Of a stretch of 64,000 nucleotides of DNA, positions 43,763 through 52,910 are shown in pieces. Position numbers and translations under genes: made by a program. Every line of letters starts with the position of its first letter. The stretch's first letter is position 1. This DNA comes from Aegicerativicinus sediminis (GTDB lineage Bacteria; Bacteroidota; Bacteroidia; Flavobacteriales; Flavobacteriaceae): the NCBI RefSeq assembly GCF_015476115.1, contig NZ_CP064295.1:2846001-2910000 (forward strand), in the 5' to 3' direction. The notes beneath the pieces were generated by a model that made no database searches, had not been told where the DNA came from, and saw only the letters and a list, made by a program, of their open reading frames with translations.

Positions 43763-45214
43763 TCAATTTTTATCAGTTGAATTTGATGCTGGAGTAAGCC
43801 CTAACTTTTTTCCTTTTTGTATCATTAAATTGTAAGCGGCCTCATATTCATTGGGTATAACCCCTTCAAGTATTGCCTCTTTAATATACTCCTTAATAAT
43901 CCCAATCTCTTTGGAAGGTCTAATATTGAAAGTTGTCATGATCTCTTCACCATCAATAGGGGGTTGAAAATTACGTAGGTGGTCTCGTTCCTCAACTTCT
44001 ACTATTTTTCTTCGGACTAATTCAAAATTCTTATGGTACTTTTTGAATCTTTTGGGATTTTTAGTGGTGATATCGGCCTCACACAAGGTCATTAAATCCT
44101 CGACATTATCACCAGCATCAAAAACTAATCGACGTACAGCCGAATCTGTGACATGGTCATCTGTTAATGCAATAGGTCTCGAACTCATCATTACCATTTT
44201 TTGAACAAATTTCATTTTGTCATTCAATGGCATTTTCAACCTTTTAAATAGACGATACACCATTTTTGAACCTTCAAATTCATGCCCATGGAACGACCAA
44301 CCAACTTTTTTGCTAAAGCGTTTTGTAGGTGCTTTACCAATATCATGTAATAAAGCAGCCCATCGAAGCCATAGATCTTCCGTATGTTGGGAAATATTAT
44401 CAACCACTTCAAGGGTATGATAGAAATTATCCTTATGCCGTTGCCCTTCTTGCTCTTCAATGCCTTTAAGGGCGGTAAGCTCAGGCAGTATATGAGGAAG
44501 AAGACCAGTTTTTTCCAGTAATAAAAATCCTATTGAAGGAGTTGGGCAGAGCATTATTTTATGCAATTCATCGACGATCCTTTCTTTGGTAATGATCTTT
44601 ATTCTATCATTATTCTTTTTTATGGAGGCTAAACTTGCCTGATCAATTTCAAAATTTAACTGACACGAAAATCGAATAGCTCGTAACATCCTAAGAGGGT
44701 CATCGCTAAAAGTTGCGTCAGGGTCTAATGGAGTTCTAAGAATACTATCATTTAAATCCTGAATACCGTTAAAAGGATCTATTAATGTTCCATAATCTTC
44801 CATATTTAGACTAAATGCCAATGCATTTACAGTGAAATCCCTTCGCTCTAAGTCATCTTGTAGTGTGCCTGGGGTTACCTGGGGATTTCTACTTTCTCTT
44901 GAATATGATTCTTTGCGCGCACCAACAAACTCCAATTCTATATCATAGGCACGCAACATAGCGGTACCAAAGGTTTTGAAAATTTGAACTTTTGGCTTTT
45001 CTGGTAATATAGAAGAAACTGTTTTTGCTAACTCGATACCGCTTCCAACAGTAACAATATCTATATCTTTTTTAAAATCTCTATTTAAGAAAAAATCTCG
45101 CACATACCCGCCAATAACATAGGACGGTTGATGGAGTTCTTGGGAAGCTTCAGAAATAATTTTGAATAAGGGATGTTCTAATGGATTGCTATTAGTCATA
45201 TCACTTTCATACAA
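43763..45214 (-). CDS. cca: CCA tRNA nucleotidyltransferase with HD domain
   Basis: 483 residues. The nucleotidyltransferase head has [23 protein letters not shown], with the metal-binding DID, and [11 protein letters not shown]. The middle carries [12 protein letters not shown] and the C-terminal part an HD domain (LLHDIGKAP). It adds or repairs the CCA end of tRNAs; a poly(A) polymerase role cannot be excluded. The start is either the ATG at 45214 or the in-frame ATG at 45199; the second would give [11 protein letters not shown]. Confidence 0.9.
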   Translation of the reverse strand: MYESDMTNSNPLEHPLFKIISEASQELHQPSYVIGGYVRDFFLNRDFKKDIDIVTVGSGIELAKTVSSILPEKPKVQIFKTFGTAMLRAYDIELEFVGARKESYSRESRNPQVTPGTLQDDLERRDFTVNALAFSLNMEDYGTLIDPFNGIQDLNDSILRTPLDPDATFSDDPLRMLRAIRFSCQLNFEIDQASLASIKKNNDRIKIITKERIVDELHKIMLCPTPSIGFLLLEKTGLLPHILPELTALKGIEEQEGQRHKDNFYHTLEVVDNISQHTEDLWLRWAALLHDIGKAPTKRFSKKVGWSFHGHEFEGSKMVYRLFKRLKMPLNDKMKFVQKMVMMSSRPIALTDDHVTDSAVRRLVFDAGDNVEDLMTLCEADITTKNPKRFKKYHKNFELVRRKIVEVEERDHLRNFQPPIDGEEIMTTFNIRPSKEIGIIKEYIKEAILEGVIPNEYEAAYNLMIQKGKKLGLTPASNSTDKN

Positions 45215-45228
45215 GCAATCTTTGGTAA

Positions 45229-45789
45229 TTAGCTTCTAATTACTTTCACCATTCCATCATTTGAAAGTTTGATAATGGCAGATGGCTGACCGCTTGATTT
45301 TTGCTTCGGCAAATTTACAACATAGTCTACAGCCGTTAAAATATCCTGACTAATTTCGTTAAAAGATTTGGGGGTCGGTTGTCCACTAATATTTGCTGAG
45401 GTTGACACAATTGGTTTACCATAAGCCTTAATAAGTTGGTGGGCAAAACCTTGTTTAATAATTCTAATACCCAATGTGTTATCTTCAGCAACAACATTTT
45501 CGGCCACATTCTTTGGTTGATCGTAGATGATTGTTGTTGGTTTGTTAGCAAATTTCAAAATATTATATGCAGCCTCTGGCACATTTTCAACATAGAATTG
45601 GAGCATTTTTATGTCACTGACTAAACAAATCATCGACTTAGTTTCTTCTCTTTGCTTAATCGCATAAATTTTTCCAATTGCATCAAAGTTTGTGGCATCA
45701 CATCCAATTCCCCAAACTGTTTCAGTCGGGTATAAAATAACTTGGCCTTTTTTAAGTCTCTGAATAGTTTCTTTTATCTGTTCTTTCAT
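45229..45789 (-). CDS. tsaC: threonylcarbamoyl-AMP synthase (TsaC/Sua5/YrdC)
   Basis: 186 residues. It makes the threonylcarbamoyl-AMP used for tRNA t6A37. The signature [22 protein letters not shown] and the internal [15 protein letters not shown] match the YrdC domain, which is the whole protein here (no Sua5 C-terminal domain). It starts 4 bp after the pyruvyl transferase-like gene stop and is followed by cca, another tRNA enzyme. Confidence 0.93.
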   Translation of the reverse strand: MKEQIKETIQRLKKGQVILYPTETVWGIGCDATNFDAIGKIYAIKQREETKSMICLVSDIKMLQFYVENVPEAAYNILKFANKPTTIIYDQPKNVAENVVAEDNTLGIRIIKQGFAHQLIKAYGKPIVSTSANISGQPTPKSFNEISQDILTAVDYVVNLPKQKSSGQPSAIIKLSNDGMVKVIRS

Positions 45790-45793
45790 TTCC

Positions 45794-46708
45794 CTAAATA
45801 TTTAAATAGTCAAATACCTTTCTTGAAAATTCCATATTAATCTCACGACATTCCTCTAGGACACCGGTATAAGATTGTGCTTTTTTAATTTCAGTTTCAA
45901 AATTTTTAAACGTAGTAAAAATAGGGTTGTATTTAAAGTCAAAAAATTTTGATGAGTTTGGTACTGCCAATACTTTTCTGCCCAATAAGGTTGCCCAATA
46001 CATGGCATGGTAACTATCTGTAACAACAGTTTCGTGAGATCCTATGAAACTTATCATATCATCAAGGTTGGTAGTGTTCGAAGTGCTCGGGTATTCATTA
46101 AGTCGATTTAATAACGATTTATTTTTGATTGTTTTTTTATGGAAAATCAGCCCGGTTTCTTCTTTAATGTCATAATTAGTATCAAAAATGGGATGCATGC
46201 AACTTACACAAGGGACCCATTCTTCTTTCATGCTATGGTCTCTTACCCCAACCAATCCAAATTTTGAGGTATCAATATTATAGGATTGAATTTTATTATT
46301 TTTTTGCCATTGTTTTTGGTTATGGCCAACTCCCCAAAGCACAGTTTTCTTGTTTTTTCCTGATAAGTATTCGAATAATTTCATTTGCATTTCAAAACTG
46401 GATCGATTTAGAAGTCCACCGCCGCCTACAATTAGGCTATTTGATGAAATTTTATTTATCCATTTTTTCGTGATATCTGGATCTGCGCTTTTGAAGTCAA
46501 ATATATCGAGTTCTGAATTTTTTAATTCCTTAAAGTAATGGTGTGGCGCACAATAAAGATCACCAACATTTCCATAATCGATTCTGTGAATATTTATTAC
46601 CCCCTCATTAGATTGTGGATGGGATTTCACGTCCTCAATCACCCTTTTTTTGGATCTATTTCGCTGAAGTGAACTAAGATTGCGTTTTATGAATTTTGAA
46701 ATTCCCAT
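45794..46708 (-). CDS. polysaccharide pyruvyl transferase family protein
   Basis: 304 residues. The GT-B-like fold is indicated by IDYGNVGDLYCAP near residue 45, IVGGGGLL near 95, GVGHNQK, and the late VTDSYHAMYWATLLGRKVLAV, with the conserved SxHAxxxA acceptor motif. The family (PF04230) adds pyruvyl groups to envelope polysaccharides or is part of glycan assembly. It lies directly upstream of tsaC and diverges from the LPS-kinase-like gene at 46782, next to the glycosyltransferase block. Confidence 0.86.
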   Translation of the reverse strand: MGISKFIKRNLSSLQRNRSKKRVIEDVKSHPQSNEGVINIHRIDYGNVGDLYCAPHHYFKELKNSELDIFDFKSADPDITKKWINKISSNSLIVGGGGLLNRSSFEMQMKLFEYLSGKNKKTVLWGVGHNQKQWQKNNKIQSYNIDTSKFGLVGVRDHSMKEEWVPCVSCMHPIFDTNYDIKEETGLIFHKKTIKNKSLLNRLNEYPSTSNTTNLDDMISFIGSHETVVTDSYHAMYWATLLGRKVLAVPNSSKFFDFKYNPIFTTFKNFETEIKKAQSYTGVLEECREINMEFSRKVFDYLNI

Positions 46709-46781
46709 CTTTGCATGCTAGATTTATTGCAAATTAAATAAAACCACTAGTTACGGTTGATATTTTAATTAATATTGTTTC

Positions 46782-47543
46782 ATGAAGAGGGTAATCGATT
46801 TAAAATACCAAGGTCTTGAAAAGGATTTAGATGCGTTGATTGAAAATTTTTCCTATTCAGGTAAGCCTATTGGCAAGGGGGTCAGGAATAAAATAAAATA
46901 TTTCACTTTTAAGGGTAAAACGGTCAATGTAAAGGCCTTTAAAGTTCCGAACATAATTAATCAACTTGTATATAGGTTTTTGAGGAAAAGTAAGGCTGAA
47001 CGATCTTTCTTCAATGCTAAAAAATTGTTGGAAATGGGGATACTTACCCCTGAACCAGTCGCTTATTATGAGTTTTACTCCTTTATTCTCTTAAAACGAA
47101 GCTTTTACGTTTGCGAACATTTAAGTTGTGATTATACATATCGAGACTTGATCAACAACAAAGTTGAACCTTCAAAATGGGATACAATTTTGCGCGAGTT
47201 CACAAAATTTACTTATAGGTTACATGAGAATGGTATTTTGTTTTTGGATCACTCTCCTGGCAATACTCTTATAAATGAAATAAATGGTTATTATTCATTT
47301 TATTTGGTAGATCTGAATCGAATGAAATTTAAACCACCTAGTCTAGAAGAAAGGTTAAAGAATTTTTCGAGATTAACGCCAAGGAAAGATATGGTTGAGA
47401 TAATGAGTGAAGAATATGCTGGTCTCATGGATTTGAATAAGGCCGAGGTCTTTCAAAAAATGTGGTTCTATACGGAACAGTTCCAAAATAAATTTCAAAG
47501 GAAAAAAGAGCTGAAGAAGAAGTTATTGTTCTGGAGAAGTTAG
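46782..47543 (+). CDS. Kdo/WaaP-type lipopolysaccharide kinase family protein
   Basis: 253 residues with a kinase-like fold. The nucleotide-binding strand is NVKAFKVP (Lys51 or Lys54). The catalytic loop is LFLDHSPGNTLI, with Asp156 and Asn161, and the metal-binding loop is YLVDLNRMKF with Asp177. The usual His of the HxD motif is Phe here. Members phosphorylate Kdo or heptose of the LPS core. Its 3' end overlaps the convergent glycosyltransferase gene by 21 bp (47523-47543). Location in a glycan gene block supports an envelope role. Confidence 0.86.
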   Translation: MKRVIDLKYQGLEKDLDALIENFSYSGKPIGKGVRNKIKYFTFKGKTVNVKAFKVPNIINQLVYRFLRKSKAERSFFNAKKLLEMGILTPEPVAYYEFYSFILLKRSFYVCEHLSCDYTYRDLINNKVEPSKWDTILREFTKFTYRLHENGILFLDHSPGNTLINEINGYYSFYLVDLNRMKFKPPSLEERLKNFSRLTPRKDMVEIMSEEYAGLMDLNKAEVFQKMWFYTEQFQNKFQRKKELKKKLLFWRS

Positions 47544-48302
47544 GTTTGGTTGATTCTTTTGAATCTCCATGAGTTTTATATACTTCAGGTATGTTTGGTG
47601 TGCCGTCTGCATACAAATAACAAGGCCATAAAATCCATCTAAAAAACCCCTTCGAAACAAATAACTTTTGATAAACGCCCAAAAGGGGTTGGCGATAATT
47701 TTCCAATAGTTAGACTTTATTCCTGCCTTAAAATAAGAAGTTGCACTGATAGAGGAGAAATACTCAATTTTTCTATTAAAATCAGAGAAATTTTCGAATG
47801 TCCAGTGTAAAATACCCCCTTCCAATTGTCCAACTGAGGCTCCATCATCCATTACTATGTGGTCATGTGGATTTAAGCCTCCCCAATGACATTTCCGTCT
47901 ATCAAAAACCCTGAGTTTTTTATTTGGATACCAATCTGAATGCTTTATCCATTTTCCACAAAAATAATTTTTCCTGTTACAGAAATAACCATCTTTATCC
48001 CAAGTCTCCTTCAAGAATAAAATGGATTCTTGTAACTCCATTGACAGTGATTCATCTCCATCTAAAGAAATGATGTGGTCATTTGATGCAATTTTTAAAG
48101 CTGTATTTTTTTGTTCTATATGGCCAACGAAATTCTGTTGAACAAAAACTACATTGAATTTTTTGCAAATATTTTCAGTATTATCAGTAGAAAAGGAGTC
48201 TAGTACGACTATTTCATCCGCAACAGAAATAAGGGATTCTAGACATTTTTGGATATTTTTCTCCTCGTTATAAGTGATTATTACAGCTGAAAACTTAGGC
48301 AT
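47523..48302 (-). CDS. family 2 glycosyltransferase (LPS core WaaE/KdtX-like)
   Basis: 259 residues, GT-A fold. The N-terminus FSAVIITYNEEKNIQKCLESL and the DSFSTDNTENICKKF phrase are typical, with the metal-binding DGDES at about 79-83. The length and the Trp/His-rich acceptor part (WGGLNPHDHIV) match the beta-1,4-glucosyltransferase type that extends LPS cores. Its start overlaps the upstream gene by 8 bp, and it is the last gene of the dapD operon. Confidence 0.89.
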   Translation of the reverse strand: MPKFSAVIITYNEEKNIQKCLESLISVADEIVVLDSFSTDNTENICKKFNVVFVQQNFVGHIEQKNTALKIASNDHIISLDGDESLSMELQESILFLKETWDKDGYFCNRKNYFCGKWIKHSDWYPNKKLRVFDRRKCHWGGLNPHDHIVMDDGASVGQLEGGILHWTFENFSDFNRKIEYFSSISATSYFKAGIKSNYWKIIANPFWAFIKSYLFRRGFLDGFYGLVICMQTAHQTYLKYIKLMEIQKNQPNLTSPEQ

Positions 48303-49377
48303 GTTTTAGGGCTTCTAACGGATGGTTAAAACTCTTTAAAGTGAAATAATTTAATTTCTTTCTGATTTTGTATTTCCTAATTAAATTTAAAGGTTTGTTC
48401 TTCAATTTGCTCAAATCGCTATTAATCATTTGTATAGAAGCATCCAAAACTCTTACGCTCGACTTTCCATCAAAATAAGGGTGTAATTGCAAAATATAGG
48501 TTTGAATATTATCAATTAATTCCTTTTTTGGATTAAGGGCTTTTTTAAACGCCTCTTTTATCTCATCAGAAGAATTTATATTAATGAGATAATCATGTGG
48601 AAAAGTATGTCTGAAAGCCACCACAGGTTTTTTTTGAATCAAGAATTCTTGTATGGCAGAGGTTGTATCTGCGAACATGACATCTGACTTTTTAAAAAGA
48701 GGAATTAAATCTGTTGTATCGTAAAATTCAAAGTTTTCATTTCTCAGGCTTTTCCATTTATCTCTAAATTCTCCTTTAACTTTTGGGTGTAACACCATTA
48801 AAAAATTAAAATCACCTCCGTCTGCAAGTTGTTGAATGGTATGGAAAACCTCGGAATTATAGGCTAGGCTTAATCGCTCCGTGAAGGTTGAAGCAATTAA
48901 GATGGTAGGTTTCAAATCAGTTTCCTTTTTCGGAATTGGAAACAACGGATCCATTTTACTCCAACCAGTTTCCCGTACCTTAAAATAGCCATAAAGTTGT
49001 TCAAGTTTTTTAAATTCCAATGTAGTGTTAGGCCCTTGGGTACAATATAAATCAAAAAACCCGCGGATTCGAAAATGGGAGAAGGATTGCTTTTCAGGTC
49101 TCTTCTCTGCATTGAACCCATGAAATATTTGAACCTTTAGACCTGTAATAAAATCTGGAACATCATTGGTAGCAGCTAATACGACATGGGGTTTAAAATC
49201 GATGACGTGATTAATATTTTCAAACGAATTTACTTTGTCCCTTAAGGCAGACTTACCATCCTTTTCATCAGCAAACCAGAACACCTCATAATTACGGTTT
49301 AGGATTTCCCGTTCCAAAGGTTCGCCTATTGGAATTGAATAAGAGTAAGAAATGTAAATCAGAAACCGGTATGTCAT
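48295..49377 (-). CDS. CDP-glycerol glycerophosphotransferase family protein
   Basis: 360 residues, GT-B fold. QIFHGFNAEKRPEKQSFSH, with its HG motif, and FADTTSAIQEFLIQKKPVVAF, the typical SS/TT-xxxE nucleotide-binding loop, place it in PF04464. In Gram-negative bacteria such enzymes transfer glycerol-phosphate or sugars to envelope glycans. The gene directly abuts the GT9 gene upstream and overlaps the GT2 gene downstream by 8 bp. Confidence 0.85.
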   Translation of the reverse strand: MTYRFLIYISYSYSIPIGEPLEREILNRNYEVFWFADEKDGKSALRDKVNSFENINHVIDFKPHVVLAATNDVPDFITGLKVQIFHGFNAEKRPEKQSFSHFRIRGFFDLYCTQGPNTTLEFKKLEQLYGYFKVRETGWSKMDPLFPIPKKETDLKPTILIASTFTERLSLAYNSEVFHTIQQLADGGDFNFLMVLHPKVKGEFRDKWKSLRNENFEFYDTTDLIPLFKKSDVMFADTTSAIQEFLIQKKPVVAFRHTFPHDYLININSSDEIKEAFKKALNPKKELIDNIQTYILQLHPYFDGKSSVRVLDASIQMINSDLSKLKNKPLNLIRKYKIRKKLNYFTLKSFNHPLEALKHA

Positions 49378-50430
49378 TTAAAGAGATTTTAAAAAATCCT
49401 CCAATTTGTTGCTGAAGAGCTCGGGTTTTAATTTGCTGTAATATAAGTCAAATTGTTTTTTGGAAGATTTTTTATCGAATTCATCTTTTGAAATATAATC
49501 TTCTAAATGAATTGCAACGTTTTTTTCATTTTCTGCCTTCCCGTGCCAATTCTTCTTTCCAATATGGGGTGAGAATATTGTGAAACTAGGAATATTTAAG
49601 GCTTTGGCGATATTAATTGCACCTCCTTCATTTCCGATTATAGCTCTACACTGAGTAAGTACAGAAATGAAATGCCTCAGGGAATTGCAATATAATTCGA
49701 TATAAATTTTTTCCTGTGTTTCCTTTTTACAGAGATTATAAAGTTCTTGAGCCTGTTGAAGTTGGGATGGGATGTAGTTAAAAACAATTTGAAAATCAGG
49801 CCTTATTCGCACAAGATCGTTTAAAACTTCGGCCATATAATTTAATGGATAAGTCTTAGAATCAATACTTCCTATTGCACTAACCATTAATACAGGCTTT
49901 TCGAGATTTAACCCTCCTTTCAACAAAAACTCCCTTGCATCTTCCTTCTCTTCACTAGAAACATAAAGCTTAGGACTAATATTCTCAAAAGCGATATCAA
50001 GTGGTTCCAATAATTTTAGACGATTTTCTATTGCTAAACTTACCCCTTGAGATGGTATTTTAGTTCGTTTAATGGAATGCGTGTAAATCGATTTCGTATA
50101 AGATTTTAGGAAGCCAATCTTTAAGTTTGTGCCACTGAATTCAGTAAATAATAGACTCGGTAATTTCCCGTAAACATCAATTACCGCTGAATATTTTGAA
50201 TCTCTTATTCCTAATAAAAACTTGAGGAACTGACGTTTGCTACCCTCGATTTCTGGTGAATAAAAAAGAATTTTGTCGATAAATGGATTGTTTCTAACAA
50301 CAGGTTCAGTATGCGTATTAATTAAGTAATGTAATTCGTAATTAGGATACTTTTTCTTAATAGCTTCGAACAAGATCGTTGACATTAACACATCACCGAT
50401 CATTTTCTGTTGAATGATCAATATTTTCAT
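49378..50430 (-). CDS. family 9 glycosyltransferase (heptosyltransferase-like)
   Basis: 350 residues, GT-B fold. MKILIIQQKMIGDVLMST is the ADP-heptose-LPS heptosyltransferase N-terminus, with the conserved Asp in the GD pair, and the C-terminal part reads AIIGNEGGAINIAKALNIPSF, the nucleotide-sugar loop. Its start codon directly abuts the dapD stop, so it is probably translated from the same message. It suggests an LPS inner-core step. The donor sugar is unknown. Confidence 0.9.
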   Translation of the reverse strand: MKILIIQQKMIGDVLMSTILFEAIKKKYPNYELHYLINTHTEPVVRNNPFIDKILFYSPEIEGSKRQFLKFLLGIRDSKYSAVIDVYGKLPSLLFTEFSGTNLKIGFLKSYTKSIYTHSIKRTKIPSQGVSLAIENRLKLLEPLDIAFENISPKLYVSSEEKEDAREFLLKGGLNLEKPVLMVSAIGSIDSKTYPLNYMAEVLNDLVRIRPDFQIVFNYIPSQLQQAQELYNLCKKETQEKIYIELYCNSLRHFISVLTQCRAIIGNEGGAINIAKALNIPSFTIFSPHIGKKNWHGKAENEKNVAIHLEDYISKDEFDKKSSKKQFDLYYSKLKPELFSNKLEDFLKSL

Positions 50431-51246
50431 CTACACTGCTACATCGTATTCACGTAATGCATTGTTTAAAGAGGTTTTTTTGTCGGTACTTTCCTTTCTT
50501 TTTCCAATAATTAAAGCGCATGGCACTTGGAACTCTCCGGCAGAAAATTTCTTGGTATAACTTCCAGGGATTACTACAGATCTAGCTGGGACTATCCCCT
50601 TCATTTCTATAGGTTCATCACCAGTAACATCTAGAATTTTTGTTGAACCTGTCAGCACCACATTTGCACCTAAAACAGCTTCTTTCTCAACTTTTACACC
50701 TTCTACCACTATACATCTTGATCCGATGAATGCATTATCCTCAATTATTACAGGAGCAGCTTGGAGTGGTTCTAAAACACCCCCAATGCCAACACCTCCA
50801 GAAAGGTGAACATTTTTACCAATTTGTGCACAGCTTCCTACGGTAGCCCATGTGTCAACCATAGTGCCTTCATCAACATAGGCACCAATATTTACATAAG
50901 AGGGCATTAAAATAGTTCCGGCGGAAATATATGCGCCATGTCTTGCAGTTGCTGGTGGAACAACCCTAATACCTTTATCCTTGTAATCTCTTTTTAAAGG
51001 AATTTTATCATGATATTCATAAATTCCTACCTCCATGGTCTCCATCTTTTGGATGGGGAAATATAATACAACGGCTTTTTTTACCCATTCATTAACTTGC
51101 CAACCCTTTAATGTCGGTTCAGCAACTCTTAATGTGCCTTCATCAAGTAAATCAATTACACTTCTAATTGCATTTTGTGTTACCTCATTGGTTAATTGGC
51201 TTCTATCTTCCCAAGCAGTTTCTATAATATTTTGAAGTTGTTCCAT
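50431..51246 (-). CDS. dapD: tetrahydrodipicolinate N-succinyltransferase
   Basis: 271 residues. It succinylates tetrahydrodipicolinate in the lysine/diaminopimelate route. Left-handed beta-helix hexapeptide repeats run through the middle (VNIGAYVDEGTMVDTWATVG, VHLSGGVGIGGVLEP). The start is the ATG at 51246 (MEQLQNIIETAWEDR); the longer frame from 51300 would begin upstream of the -7 element at 51274-51267 and has no support. It is the first gene of an operon with three glycan genes. Confidence 0.93.
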   Translation of the reverse strand: MEQLQNIIETAWEDRSQLTNEVTQNAIRSVIDLLDEGTLRVAEPTLKGWQVNEWVKKAVVLYFPIQKMETMEVGIYEYHDKIPLKRDYKDKGIRVVPPATARHGAYISAGTILMPSYVNIGAYVDEGTMVDTWATVGSCAQIGKNVHLSGGVGIGGVLEPLQAAPVIIEDNAFIGSRCIVVEGVKVEKEAVLGANVVLTGSTKILDVTGDEPIEMKGIVPARSVVIPGSYTKKFSAGEFQVPCALIIGKRKESTDKKTSLNNALREYDVAV

Positions 51247-51266
51247 TGGTGTTCGTATAATTTTCG

Positions 51267-51274
51267 CAAAGATA
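51267..51274 (-). promoter_or_regulatory. promoter -7 element of the dapD-glycosyltransferase operon
   Basis: The minus strand reads TATCTTTG, an exact TAnnTTTG element 20 bases before the chosen dapD ATG. It lies inside the longer reading frame, so it decides the start in favour of 51246. Confidence 0.6.
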
Positions 51275-51330
51275 CTTTTATCCTTCTTTTTGTTAAACAT
51301 TTTTTGAGAATTATACCATTTAAAGAATTG

Positions 51331-51338
51331 TATCTTTG
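51331..51338 (+). promoter_or_regulatory. promoter -7 element of ruvX, next to the start codon
   Basis: TATCTTTG is an exact TAnnTTTG element ending 7 bases before the ATG at 51346. A TTTG at 51303-51306 is 24 bp upstream, slightly too far for a standard -33. A near-leaderless mRNA is likely. It supports the start at 51346 over the longer frame from 51196. Confidence 0.6.
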
Positions 51339-51345
51339 CAATTGT

Positions 51346-51759
51346 ATGGGAAGAATTTTAGCCTTAGATTTTGGACAAAAACGCACTGGGATTGCGGTTA
51401 CCGATGAACTTCAGATAATTGCATCTGGATTGGCGACTATCGAAACCGCCGACCTCTTGTCGTTTTTGAAGAATTACCTTAATGAAGAAAAAGTAGATTT
51501 AATTGTTGTGGGCGAACCTAAACAAATGGATAATACCGCCTCTCAAAGCGAAATTTACATTCAAGAGTTTTTACAAAAATTAAAAAGTGCATTTCCCAAC
51601 TTACCCATAGATAGGATTGACGAGCGCTTTACTTCAAAATTGGCCATGCAGTCTATGATTGAGGGAGGGGTTAAAAAGAAAAAACGTCAAAATAAATCGT
51701 TGCTAGATGAAATTAGTGCCACGTTAATACTGCAAAACTATCTATTCAGCAAGCCTTAA
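51346..51759 (+). CDS. ruvX: RuvX/YqgF family putative Holliday-junction resolvase
   Basis: 137 residues from the ATG at 51346, a normal length for the family. The RNase H-like fold is marked by ILALDFGQKRTGIAVTDE with the first catalytic Asp, VVGEPKQMDNTAS, and the late IDERFTSKLA. The role is rRNA 16S 5' end processing and possibly junction resolution. It heads a plus-strand run with def, the DUF5606 gene and mazG. Confidence 0.93.
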   Translation: MGRILALDFGQKRTGIAVTDELQIIASGLATIETADLLSFLKNYLNEEKVDLIVVGEPKQMDNTASQSEIYIQEFLQKLKSAFPNLPIDRIDERFTSKLAMQSMIEGGVKKKKRQNKSLLDEISATLILQNYLFSKP

Positions 51760-51811
51760 TTGATACTCAATTTTTGTGGTTTTCAATTCAGAATTAAGCG
51801 GAAAAGAATTG

Positions 51812-51819
51812 TACTTTTG
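51812..51819 (+). promoter_or_regulatory. promoter -7 element of def
   Basis: TACTTTTG is an exact TAnnTTTG element 19 bases before the def ATG at 51839. No good TTTG at the expected -33 distance. Confidence 0.5.
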
Positions 51820-51838
51820 CCATTGAAAAATTAAGACT

Positions 51839-52429
51839 ATGATTTATCCCATCGTGGCCTACGGAGATCCTGTTCTCAGGAAAATGTGCCAAGATATTTC
51901 AAAAGATTATCCAGAATTACCCCAGCTTATTTCTGATATGTTCGAAACGATGTATGCTGCAAGTGGGGTTGGTTTGGCTGCACCACAAATCGGAATTCCA
52001 ATTAGACTGTTTATCATTGATGCAGAGGCATTTTCTGATGACCCAGAATTGTCTATAGAGGAGCAGAATTTTTTAAAGAATTTTAAACAAGTTTTCATTA
52101 ATGCTGAAATTCTCGATGAAGAAGGCGAGGAATGGGTTTTTAATGAGGGTTGTTTAAGTATTCCAGATGTGCGAGAAGATGTATTTCGTCAACCAAAAAT
52201 TTTGATTAAATATCTAGACGAGAAATTCAATGAACAAACTAAAGAATTTGAAGGTATCGCTGCTAGAATAATACAGCACGAATACGATCATATCGAAGGA
52301 AAGTTATTTACGGATAAATTGTCTTCTTTCAAAAAACGGTTAATTAAAGGAAAATTAAATAACATTTCTAAGGGGAAGGTTGATGTTGATTACAAAATGA
52401 AATTTCCCCTATTGAGTAAGAAAAGATAA
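51839..52429 (+). CDS. def: peptide deformylase
   Basis: 196 residues. It removes the formyl group from new N-termini. The three motifs are GVGLAAPQIG at 43-52, EGCLSIP with the metal-ligand Cys105, and QHEYDH with His147, Glu148 and His151. An acidic insertion (about 62-80) lies between the first two. Normal length. It lies 79 bp after ruvX and 21 bp before the DUF5606 gene. Confidence 0.97.
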   Translation: MIYPIVAYGDPVLRKMCQDISKDYPELPQLISDMFETMYAASGVGLAAPQIGIPIRLFIIDAEAFSDDPELSIEEQNFLKNFKQVFINAEILDEEGEEWVFNEGCLSIPDVREDVFRQPKILIKYLDEKFNEQTKEFEGIAARIIQHEYDHIEGKLFTDKLSSFKKRLIKGKLNNISKGKVDVDYKMKFPLLSKKR

Positions 52430-52450
52430 GATATAATAAACAATGAGATT

Positions 52451-52900
52451 ATGAGTCTTGATACAATTTTGGCTATTTCTGGAAAGCCAGGTTTATATAA
52501 AATGTTGACTAGAACAAGGACAGGTATTGTTGCTGAGTCTTTGTTAGACAAGAAAAGAATGGGTGTTAACATCCATAATAACATAAGTGTCCTAAGTGAA
52601 ATTGCCATTTACACCTTAACGGAGGAAGTGCCATTAAAGGAAGTTTTTAAAAAAATATTTGAAAAGGAAGATGGTAAAAAAACTACCGTGAGCCATAAAG
52701 ATTCCACTATAGAATTGGAAGAGTATTTTTTTGAAATCCTACCTGATTATGATGAAGATCGGGTTTATGTGAGTGACATAAAGAAAGTTATACAATGGTA
52801 TAATTTACTTCATGATCATGACCTTTTGCAGGATATTCAAGAAAAAGAAGAAACTGAAAAAGTTGCTTCTAAACCTTCAAGCACAGATGAGGAGGAGTAA
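52451..52900 (+). CDS. DUF5606 family protein
   Basis: 149 residues, soluble. MSLDTILAISGKPGLYKMLTRTRTG with LDKKRMGVNIHNNISVLSEIAIYT is the DUF5606 signature I know from Bacteroidota. The end is acidic and variable. Function unknown. It is commonly found beside def and mazG, as here, with 10 bp to mazG. Confidence 0.88.
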   Translation: MSLDTILAISGKPGLYKMLTRTRTGIVAESLLDKKRMGVNIHNNISVLSEIAIYTLTEEVPLKEVFKKIFEKEDGKKTTVSHKDSTIELEEYFFEILPDYDEDRVYVSDIKKVIQWYNLLHDHDLLQDIQEKEETEKVASKPSSTDEEE

Positions 52901-52910
52901 AGTCTAGCCC

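Noticed and set aside
51247-51300. Longer dapD start at 51300
   Set aside because: The extra 18 residues include a lysine-rich run not seen in DapD, and the -7 element lies inside it. The ATG at 51246 fits the family length.
51196-51345. Longer ruvX start at 51196
   Set aside because: The extra 50 residues are unlike RuvX and lie antisense to dapD. The -7 element at 51331 is just before the ATG at 51346.
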